From positions 100,812,991 through 100,876,990 of the forward strand of contig NC_080423.1 in NCBI RefSeq assembly GCF_029873635.1: a stretch of DNA of 64,000 bases, in the 5' to 3' direction. This document shows, one piece after another, positions 24,101 through 35,800 of this stretch. Both the position numbers and the translations under genes were made by a program. The stretch comes from Malania oleifera (lineage: Eukaryota; Streptophyta; Magnoliopsida; Santalales; Ximeniaceae). Within the stretch, counting starts at the first letter, position 1. Each line of letters begins with the position of its first letter. The notes below the pieces were generated by a model, which made no database searches, had not been told where the DNA came from, and was given only the letters and a program-made list of their open reading frames with translations.

Positions 24101-27100
24101 GGTGGGGCTAGGGAGGTGGCTAGTAAAATTGATAGGTTCTTGTTTTCTAATAACTGGGAGGAGCAGTTTCCTAATCTATCGCAAGTACTATTATCGAGAC
24201 CCATGTCTAATCATTTTCCTGTACTATTGGAATCTAGGAAAGTGCCTTGGTCCCCTAACCCTTTAGGTTTGAGATATGTGGTTAGACCATGGCTCTTTTC
24301 AATCCGTGGTTAAAGATTTGTGGAGTGAGGATGAGGAAAGGGGTTGGGAGCGGTTTGGATTTATGAAGAAGTTGAAGAGGTTGAAAGAAAAACTAAAAGT
24401 ACGGAATAGGGAGGCTTTTGGAGATATTATGGTTAAAAAGCCTACTATTCTAGGAGATTTTGAAGAGTTTTGTAGAAAGGAAGATGGAGTGACCCTTTCA
24501 AGTGAAAAATAGGCTAAAAGGATTTCTTTGAAAAATAAATTGGAAGAGCTGAGCTTTAAGGAAATGAGAAGCTGGAGGCAAAAGACAAAGTTTAACTGGG
24601 TTAGTGATGGAGATTGTAATTCTATGTTTTTTCATAGGATGTCTAATGGAGAAATGAGGAAGAATTTGATTAGGGAGATGGAGGTGGACATGGGGGTTAT
24701 TATCTCGTATTCTAATAGAATTGCTTTGGGGATCACATATTTTTATTATAATTTGTATTTTGAGGAGGATGAGAGTAGATCAATGGTAGAAGGATTAGAG
24801 TGGGATCCTTTGCTTGTTGATAAAATAGCCTAGTTAGAGAGACCTTTTGAGGCAGAGGAAGTTACGTCTATGGTTTTTTGGATGGAGAGGGATAAAGCTC
24901 TTGGGCCATATGGTTTTAATTTTGCTTTTTATAAAGATTATTGGATGGTGGTGAGGAATGACCTTATGAAGGTTTTTAATGACTTTTATAGAAATGGCGT
25001 AAATGGATTAAAGGCTGTATGTCTAACGTGAATTTTGCGGTGATAGTGAATGGTGAGCTTAGATCTTGGTTTAGGGCCATGAGGGGGATAAGACAAATGG
25101 ATCTTCTTTCTTCATTTTTGTTTGTGTTAGTGGCGGATGCTTTGAGTAGGTTGGATGATAGGGCAGTGGATATAGGTTTAGTGATAGATTTTAAAGTGGG
25201 CAGGGAGGAGATTATGCTGTCACACCTTAAGTTTGCAGATGATACTATCTTTTTTTTGGAGGACCATAAGTCTTGTTCTAAATATAGTGGGGCTTCTTTG
25301 AATTTTTGAAAGGGTATCAAGGTTGAAGATTAATATGGGAAAGAGTGGTATTGCGGCAATTAATGTGCTTGTAGAGAGTGTTAGGGAATTAACTTTGGAA
25401 GTTGGATGTGCTGAGTTAGGGTGGCTGATGTCCTATTTGAGGATTCTTTTGGGTGCAATCCTAGAGTAGCTAGTTTTTGGGATCCGGTGCTGGAGAGATT
25501 GTCCAAGCGGTTAGACGGGTGGAAAGGAGTCCTTTTCTCTCTAGGTGAGAGGATTACTCTAATTTAGGTTTGTCTTTCTAGTATACCATTGTATTTTTTG
25601 TTTATTTTTAAAATTCCAACGGGAGTCGCAAGTATGAGAGAATTATGAGCGATTTTTTGTGGTCAAGGGTAGGGGGTTTAAGGATCACTTAGTGAATTGG
25701 GAAGTGATGTGTAGGACTAACAGAGAGGGTGGTTTGGGTCTTGGAAATTTGGTGTCTAAGAATACAGCTCTTTTGGCGAAACGGCTATGGTGGTTCCTGT
25801 TAGAGGTTTCCTCCTTGTGGCATAAAGTTATCAAAAGTAAATTTGGACTTGATGGGAACGAGTGGGATACTAATTTAGGTTCTAGATGTTCTTTGGAGAG
25901 CCAGTGAAAAGCTATCTCCTGGATTTACCCTCTTTTTATTCCCCACACCAAATTTGTGATGGATAAGGGTTGCAACATTCATATTTGGAAAGATATATAC
26001 TTGAGGAATGTTGTTTTGGCCACCTCTTTTCCTCGCTTATTTTGTTTGAGCTTAGGCCAAAATGATCCCATTTCTTCTTTTATTGTAGATTTGGGTGGTC
26101 CTCTACCTTCCTGGGATTTTCATTTTAGGAGAGCCTTGAATGATAGGGAAACTATTGAATTATCTTCTTTGTTGGTTATGTTGAACAAATGTAGGATGTC
26201 TTTCAAGGATGATAGTCGATCTTGATTGTTGGATTCCTCGGGTGTTTTTTTTTTTGTGTAAATCTTTCTTTGATTTCTTGGTTTGTATGAATCATTCCTT
26301 TCCTCTCTACAAAGTAATATGGAAGGTCAAAATCCCCCATAATATCAAAGCTTTTCTTTGGTTGGTTGTGCTTGATAGAATAAGTACTAATGACTTGCTG
26401 CAGATAAGGATACCTTTAAAGGCTCTCTACCCTGATATATGTGTGCTTTGTTTTGATTGTTCAGAATCTATTTCTTATATTTTCTTGCATCGCGATTTTG
26501 CATGGAAGGTTTGGAATAAGTGATTTAATTATTTTGGAGAATGCTGGGTTTGTTCGGGAACTGTGGAGGAGTTCTTGGCAAAATTTTTTGGGGGGGTTTA
26601 GAAGGAGGAAGTATTGCTTTATGGAATTGTGCTTTATTTGCAGTACTATGGGGCTTGTGGAAGGAATGTAATTTATATTTTTTTAGGAAAGAAGATTGCA
26701 TATTGGTTGGTGTGGGAGAAAGTGCTTTCTATGGCTTCTTTGAGGTGCGTGGGCAATGGAAATTTTAAGGGGATGTGTTTGACAGATGTTCAGCAGACTT
26801 GGAAGTCTTTTCTAAGGGTGTGCTGATTTGAGTTTGCTGCATCTTTTGTGTTTTCTTTTTTCATTTTGTTTTTCTGGGGATTCCCAGATTCCATTAAGGA
26901 GATGCCTTCTGTCCTGATTGTACATTCTTTCTTTATCCAATGAATTTATTTTTCTATCCAAAAAAAAAAAAAAATTTCAATGGGATGGTGGAAAAAGAAA
27001 GGTAAGAAAACCCAGCATGGACTAACAAATTTGCATTGATCTGTTAATTATGACGCAAACAATTTGAAAGGGGTTTTTCTCATTTGTTTTTTGTTAGTTT

Positions 27101-30100
27101 TTCTCTCTCTTTTGACGGCTTCTTTTCCTCTACGTTCTAATCATTTTTTGATAATAAAAGAAAGTGTATTAGATTGAGAAACAGAAGTTACAATGATAGT
27201 GGACGAGCAATCTGCCCCAAAAAATAAAACAGAAAATAAAAAAAAATAAAAAAGGAAATACAATAAAAATAAAGATAAAACAACAAAGCAAAAATAGAAA
27301 TTAACCAAGAAACCCCCTTTTCAATCCCTTTCCATTGCAATTTTGATCCTTCTTCGCTCCCTCTAGGTTGTAGTATGTTTATCTTCTTTTCTCAATTCGA
27401 GTTCTTTTTTTACTTTAAAAAAAAAAACAAGATATGTTTAGGAGCAAGAGTGAATATGTAGGATAAGGAAACTAGGGAACTGTCAGATGGAGAGACTGAA
27501 TTGACAATTTCTTTGCCTTGGCAAGTTTCCTTTTGCTTTGGCAGAGAGTATTGAAAGAGAGAGCAGTCATTGCATCAGCTATTTGACTTTTAAAATTACT
27601 TCTTCTCTTTAGTTTTGTAAGATTATTCAACCTTAAAATGTTGATTTTGTATGTGATTGGGATTCTTCATTTGCATTGGTGATGGAGGTCCAAATGACTA
27701 AACACCATATCAACCCCCCAAGTCGACATAAAGTTAATTCATAGTCTCTTTTATGGACTCACTGCACTAGGAGAAAAAAGAAAGAAATTTAAGAAACTGA
27801 AATAAACTCAAATAGTACTTCCCTAAAAAAATACCCAGAATCAAAATGATATTGCCCAACTAAAAATGCCCTTGAAAAATGAATGTAAAGGTAAAATTAT
27901 GTTTATCCAGGCCTGTCTTTCTAGTATCCCTTTATATTTTCTTTTGATTTTCAAGATTCCAGCTGGGGTTGCTAATAAGATTGAGAAGATAATGAGGGAT
28001 TTCTTGTGGTTGGGGTAGGGGTTTTTAGGGATCGTTTGGTAAGTTGGTTATGGTGGGTAGGTCTAAAAAGGAGGGTGGTTTGGGTGTTGGAAATCTGGTG
28101 CCTAAAAACACAACTTTTTTGGCTAAATAAATTTGGCTGTTTCTGCTAGAGAATTATTCTCTGTTGCATTTGGTTGTTAATAGTAAGTATGGATCAGACA
28201 ACAATGGGTGGGATATTAATTTGAGATTTTTAGAAGTTTTTCGAATAGTCTGTGGAAAGCTATCTAAGAGAGTTATCCCTCCTTCATTTCCTATAATAAA
28301 TTCTTGGTGGGAAGAGGTAGTTATATCCGTTTTTGGGAAGATCCTTGGTTGGGGAATGTAGTTTTGTCCACCTCTTTTCCACGCCTTTTTCTCTTGAGCT
28401 CAAGGCGGGGTGGGTCAATTTTTTTTTTTTTGTTGTCGATCCAGGTGATCCTTTGCCTTCTTGAGATTTCCACTTCCGTTGATCATTAAATGATAAGGAG
28501 ATGGTATAGCTATCCTCTTTGCTGGTCCTGTTAAATAACTGTCGTTTTCCTTTAGAGGAGGATAGGTGGGTTTTTGGATCCTTTGGGCTTTACTTGTGCA
28601 AATCTTTTTGTGATTTTTTGAATAGGTCTAATTTATATTTTTCTCTCTATAGTTCCATTTGGAAGGCCAAAGTCCCCTTTAATATTAAGGCTTTTAACTG
28701 GTTGGTTGCTTTTGATAGAATAAATACCAACAACTTGCTGCAGGTTAGGAGACCAACCTTTGCAGGCTATATCTCCAGACATATGTTCTTTGCTCTAATT
28801 GTTCAGAATCATCATCGCATTTGTTCATTCATTGTGACTATGCTTGGAGGGTTTGGAATAAGTTATTTGGTATTTTAGGTGAATGTTGGATGAGTTCCAA
28901 GCAAGGTCTTAAATTTTGATTTCGATTCAAATTTCGAAGCTCCAAAAGTACAGAAATTTCGATGGAAATTTCGATTTTGATGTCAATTTCGATTTCGATT
29001 TCGATTTGAAAAAATAACGAAAACTAGTAGTAAAACATGGAATTCTTTGTGAAACTTTAGAAATGGTTAACAAATATAATAATATAAGTTTTAAGACTAA
29101 TATATTATAAATTAAATACATCTATATTTTGTATAGGGTGGAAAAGTTTTAAAATAGTATTTGTATCAAACATGTTTGTAAGATAATGTACATTAAACAG
29201 ATTCAGTTAATGCAAATGAAATTCATAATTCATTTAAATATTATTTATCATACAACTATTGATAATTTAGACATGAATGGTTAAATAAAATATTACTATA
29301 AGTTTATTTTTTCATATAATTTCAAAAGCACTTGTGGTAACCTTTTGTTTCAATAAAATAAATTAAAAGAGAAATTTCACTTCACTCTTGAATCTCTTGT
29401 TTGAATTTCGATGAAATTTCATTGTGTAGTTAATTTCGACGAAATTTCATTGTGTAGTTAAAATTTCGAGGTTTCGATAAATTTCGGATGGTTCGTTGAG
29501 ATTTCGACAGAAATTATGCAAGATGGAAATCGACTGCCATTTTGATTTCGAGGGGGACGGAAATAAGAAATTTCGACAATTTCGTGGAAATTTAAGACCA
29601 TGGTTCCAAGACGGTGGAGGATTTTTTGACAGTGTCTTTTGCTGGCTTTGGCAGGAAAAAGCGAAGGGCAACGCTTTGGAAATGTGTGTGTGTTTTTTTT
29701 TTTTTTGCAGTCTTTTTGGGCTTGTGGATGGAGTGTAATGCACGCATTTTTCTAGAGAAGAAGTTGTCTCAGTTGTTGGTTTGGGAAAAGATATATTATT
29801 TGACTTATCTTTAGTGTGTGGGACAAGGGAATTTTATGGGGGTGAGCTTTTCTGATATTCAGCCCAATTGGCGTCATGTGTTGGAGTGTTAGTTTGTGCT
29901 GGTTTTTCTGTTATGTTTTTTAGTCTTTAGGTTGTTTCTTTGTGCTTTTCTTCTGGATTTTCCAGACTTTATTAAGGAGATGTCTTATTCTCCTAGCTGT
30001 ATATTCTTATTCTATTAATGAAATTATTCTTTTATTGTCAAAAAAAAAAAAAAAAAAAATGAAAGTAAAGGTAATGTACTTGGTCAATTGTTGTATTTGA

Positions 30101-32791
30101 TGATACCAATTCAATTTAATCCAATCCTCATCAGAAGATTTTACATAACTCAGATCCTAAACACAAACCACCCATCCCATTCTAAGCTTTGATCTACCCA
30201 CATCAGTCAGGTCCATCGTACTTGATGCCTAACCCAAGCTCAGCAACCAAACCATTCCAGCGCAGGTCAAGTCTAAAAAAAATTGATTCTACTTGCAATA
30301 AATTGGCTCTATATTCAAGAAAATTTACCAATTCTGTGACAATTTGATCTATTTGAAATAAATTGACTCTCTAAGAAAATTCATTTTCCAGCTGATGATG
30401 ACTGAGTATTTGGGCTTCTTCTGTGATAAATTGAATTATTGTGTGCCGGAAATTGGGTCAGATTGGACAACTTACTTATTTGTGAAAGATATTGATATTT
30501 ACAATATGAATTTTAGGATTTCTTGAATGAAATTGAGAAACAATGGCGACAAAGAATCAATTTGATCCCATTTCTCAAAAATTGGGTCAAATGTTTGAGA
30601 GGAAAGGAGGAACGGAAAAGCATATGAATGAATTAAGCTCCAAGGTTGCCTCTCTCAATTCTCTGGTTGTTTTTCCAAAATCAACTAGAGTCTAAGTTTG
30701 ATTAATTTGACTTGAGTTTGATGCTCTTTGAGACTTATGGCTTGCATTATCTTGAAAACTAGTAATTTCAATAGAAATCAATTTGGAATTGTGGACACGT
30801 CTAGTATCCCAACAGCTGTTCATCTCCGTGATAAACAGCAGTTACCTTGCAAGCCTCTTGGATCTTGGCATTGATATAGGTTTACCTAGTTTGCAGGCAA
30901 AGGGGATGCAGAGATAGAGATGTAATTTGATTAATTTAGCCAGATAAAAAATATCATCACCCATTGAGGTGTTAAATCGGAAGATAAGGTTGGCATGGCA
31001 GTTAGTTTTGAAGTCCTCGCGTGGACTTGGTAGCATAGACTAGTTGACCAGTGAGGATTTCATAGGCAAGCTCCAATAATTGATTTTATAAGGCATCTCA
31101 TGAAGGAGAAATTTATCTCAATACTCTCAAGCCGTGTGCATTGGCTCAACATGACAAAAATATCTTGGCATGTACACTTGAGTTTCATAAGTTGGTTGCT
31201 AGATATTCTTTTGAAGGAAGTTGAGCAGCATCATACAAATTAGGACATTTGGGGACTTGGCAATGAACAACAAATTGATTTGCAGTCTTACGAATTTAGG
31301 TTAGTTGACTACGGTGCTGTCTTCACTAGGACTCTGAGAAGAAGAGCAAGTACTGAAAGAGCGTTTGCAAGAAAATAACAGCTTAGATTGAGTTACGACT
31401 GCTGTAACCCAGGCCACTTGATTCCAAAAGGGTTGAGAATTTTCTGATTAAGTGCTACACTGCTGTCAAGAACGTTATTCTTACCAGAATCATCCTATGA
31501 AAAAGTTATCAATGTTGTGGAGCTTACTGAAAATAGGGAAGTTTAGACTGGATAGAGCTCTTGTGAAGATCATATTGTGGATCGAGTTAAATATATGGGT
31601 ATGAGGATGATAAGGGTAGATTTAGCGAGCAAGCATGTCTGCTTCAACTTAAGATTGGGCTCTTTCTTTCTGCTTGGGAGATTGATGCAGTATGCAAGCA
31701 TGAAAATTACTTTTATGTATTTATTGTATTTTCAGTTGGTTGGGTGGAATGAGATAGTGAGGAAGGACTTAAAAGATCTTAAGCTATTGGAGGAAATGCC
31801 CTTGATCGGGTGGATTGGGAGAAAAGAATTCATGTAGCGGACCCCTTCTAGTGGGACTTAAGGTTTGTTGTTGTTGTTGTAATTTAAGTTTGTCAATATC
31901 TTTGTGACTCAGGCCTCTATTATTTAGGAAAGTACTATTCATGTTTATTTTTATTTTTATAATTACTTTGTTGTTCCCCAAGTCTTGTAAGTGTACAAAG
32001 GCTCCATATTTTGCTTAGTTGAATAGGAACTAAAATTGTGCTGGGTGTTTGTTCCTCCAACAGTTGGTCAACGAGGATTTTTTTGAGAGAGATAGAGAGC
32101 CCTTGTAAATGTCTTGGATTGCTGTTGAATGGTGTTCAAGGAGTCTTTTAGACTTGTGGGGCCACGAAGGAGGTGGTGTGACTGTGTGTGACAGTTTTAA
32201 AACTTTTTGAGGGGGTTGGGGTTGGGGATGGTGTGCTAACATAAAATTCTTTTCATTAGGGACAGGAAAAAAATAGGAATAATGTGTGATGCTTACTGGA
32301 AAATAGAAGGGTTTTAAAAGGTGAAGGCACAAAGCAAGGCATTTTTTCCTGGATGAGGTGGTGCTTATGCCTCAAGGAATTGATGCGTAAGCATTTTGGG
32401 AATTTTTATTTTTATTTACTAATATACAGTAATTATAAATCATAAAATTTTTATTAAATGAATTACGAAATCACTACACTTAAAATTCACATAATTCCAG
32501 ATATCTTGGCCCATAAATTGCTAAGCACATCCACGTGCCTGTCCAAGGAAACAAAGTTACTACTAATAGGTTATCTTCCCAACCAGTTAGAAGTAAAACA
32601 TGTTGCTTGAGAGGATCTGGAAGGTCCTACAGCCTCTCTCATAACTCAAATTTCAGCAGTTCAGCCCCCCTTCTCTGAATCTCTCTGTAGTGCTTCTCAT
32701 GCGCATCATCCTAGAGAGAATTTAATAGAAAATGCTGATTGTGCTTAGAATGCAATGAGTCACCTCACACAAAGGGTTTTTTTTTTGTGTA

Positions 32792-32835
<44 letters not shown>

Positions 32836-35800
32836 GGGTGGGGAGAGAGATAGCGAGCCATTGCCATTTGTCTGTTGCCTTTTTGATCTTGAATGAAAGA
32901 ATGATGTGCGTTCCATTATTTGGGAGTCTTTTTATGTGAGGCATCAAAGGTACACTTTTTTCTCTTGGCTTTAAGCATAGAAAGAAGCGTGCACCTGCTG
33001 CGCCTTGAGCATTTCTAAGAAAAGCCTTGATGTGTTTTGGCCCAGAACACCCTGGCAGTGAAAATGGCCTTTGGAATGCTGGAAAATAGCATTCTCCTCT
33101 TTTTTTTTGGTTGGGGCGGGGGGGTTTGGCAGGAGGGGGGAGGGGGTGGTGGCGGTGGTGTACTAATCTATTGTATCCCTGAGTCCTGGTGTTTCAAATC
33201 TATATTTTGTGCATATTCACTTAGATGTCTTAGTATTAGGATCATGAAAATATTCTCCTGCTTATGCCAATCAAGAATTTGTTCTCTTGATGCTGGTAGC
33301 TCTTTGGAGAATTGTTTAGACCATAAGAATGTGTTAATGTATGACATCTCTTGTTTCATTTTAAAAACTTATTTCTTCTGTTTTTTATTTTTTATTTTTA
33401 ATTTGTTCCCATTTGACCAATGAAGCATAATAATCATGAATTGCAGATTTTACGTTTGATCTACACCAACTCTGGCATAGGTCTACTGTCCCTGGCCTCT
33501 ACCGCCATTCACAAGCTTTGGAAATGGCAGCGCAGCGAGAGGAATCCAACGGGGAAGGTTTTGTTTTTGTCGTGTCTTTTTTTTATTCACTTTTTTTGAT
33601 GTTATTCTTTGTAGTTATAGATTTCTAATGGAATTATGAATCCTGCTTTTCAGTCTACTGCATATGCTGTGCCACAGTTATGGCATTCAACCACTGGGAA
33701 CCCCATGTCTAATGATGTAACTGGCATTACTTCATCTGAAGAGCCTGCTGCTTGCATTGCTTTATCTAAAAATGATTCTTACATTATGTCTGGCTCTGGT
33801 GGAAAGGTCTCTCTATTCAACATGATGACATTTAAGGTCTGCTATCTACTGTTTCTCTTGCTTCATGACTTCAACTATTTTTTTTTTTGGGTAAATGCAG
33901 AAACCAAATTAACCTTGGTCACTTTGTGGTTATTGATGTGAGGGCTTACATTTAAAGTAATTTTCGGAATTCTTGTCTCGAGGCCCATATGTTTTATGAG
34001 TTTGTAATAATCTTATCTAGCTAACTTTGATATGATCTTATCTAACTAATTTTTGATGTGGTTGTTAGTAAATAATTTTCGTTATGCCCTATTCAAGAGG
34101 CAGTTACTAGATCTCAGCATGCTTTTATAATGGCTTGGATGCTGCCTTAGTGGCCAATGAAGTTGTGGTCTGTGTGGAAGAGGTTAAGCAAACAAATAGG
34201 AAAGGATTTCTGTTTAAGCTTGACTCTGACAAAGCTTAAGACTGTCTTGATGGAGATTCATTGATAGGGTGTTAGATGAAGGGGTTTAGGTATAGGATGC
34301 CTTTAGCTGCTTTTACAGTTAGATAAATGGTGAGCCTGGTTTAGTGGCTTAAGAGGTGTTCATCAGAGTGACTCGTTATCTCCCTTTCTTTTTAACATTG
34401 TGGTGAATTTTTGAGACGCTTTGTTATTGCGTTGAGAGAGGTGTGGTGGAGGGTCTTAGGTTGGGTTATGGGTATGTCATTGTTTCCCTCTGGCTTACAT
34501 ATGCTGATTATATGTTTCTATTTATATTTGACCATAACATTTTTTTGTGAACATGCTTACTTAGCTGCAGGTGTTACAAGGTGTCTGGGACAAAGTAGCG
34601 TGTTTTTTTCTAGTTTGCTGACATGGCAGGGTTTGTTGTTCATAGTTGGCCCTTTTTATGTTTAGGTGTTCCGCTAAGATGGTACCTTGGAGTCATCCCC
34701 TTTTGGAATCTGGCTGTGGAGAAAGGGACTAAAAGCCTAGGAGATCTGATGCTTGGAGGGGAGCTAGCTTCTTGATCCTCTGTTCCTACTTATCTTGTGC
34801 ATCTTAGTTCTTGTGCGAGTTGCTCAAGTTAATGAGAGGTTTCTTGTTTTTGGGATGGTTGAAAGTAAGGAGCATTTGGAATATTCTTACTGCATGAGCT
34901 ACCAAATGCGAGCAATGCCCTTGGGTATAGATTTAGCGAGATTCATCTTCCAATGAATTTGTCTAATCTTCAAATTTATCTGGAGGACCGCCACCATGAA
35001 AATCGCCACCATAAAAATCAGAAGTTCAGAGACTTAATCTTGGAAGAAATTTTGGTATTATGCTTGGTCACAATTCCTTTATTTTTTTTTTTATGTATAT
35101 TTAAAAAAGACAAATGGCATCTCTCTCTAAAATGGAAAGGAAAACGTAAGAAAGCAATGAAAATCTGGTTGAACTAGGATGGACCGGTTTGGTTCAACCC
35201 AATCTGGTTCAAATGATTTGGGCAGGTCCATTGGACTGGGTTGAAAGGATGGCTCTGTTTGGAATTAAAGCAGGTGTAGCTGTGTCTTCAAATGAGAGGG
35301 AGGGCAGCCATATGTTGGCTGTTAGTTAGGTCTCAACCCTAACCTTTCTGAGGCAGAGGCATCAACTGAGAAGAGCTCGATGGGTGGCGAAGGTGGTCAT
35401 TGTGGCAGCAATGAGCTTGAGACAGTTGACAGGGTGATGTGTGGCAGGTGATCAGCGTCCTGTGGTGAGATTGGAAGTGAAGGAGCTGTTATTAGCGACT
35501 GAGATTAGGTTGAGGACTCATCAACAGAGCAACAGTGCCCAGATTGACTGAAAATGAGCAGTGGGGAAATCTTGTGGTGGAGATGCCTGACTGGTGGCTG
35601 TGGGGGGTAGAGAAGTTGACAATGAGTGGCAATAACCAGCGACTGGTAACCTACAGATCTCTGACTGAGGCTCTAAAGTTGTTGATGTTGTTTTTTTTCC
35701 CCCTTCTCTTTATGGTTGGTGAGATAGACAAGTCTTTTGCTGTTATCCATATGAGGGGGGAGGGGGGGAGAGAGAAAGGTGGCAAGGAGAGGGAGGGAGC

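Noticed and set aside
32722-32947. Short serine/histidine/threonine-rich frames on both strands
   Set aside because: They are translations of the (TG)n(GA)n microsatellite.
33037-33423. A 128-residue glycine-rich frame
   Set aside because: A G-rich run creates the glycines; it sits at the end of intron 18 just before exon 19 and has no start context or homologue that I recognise.
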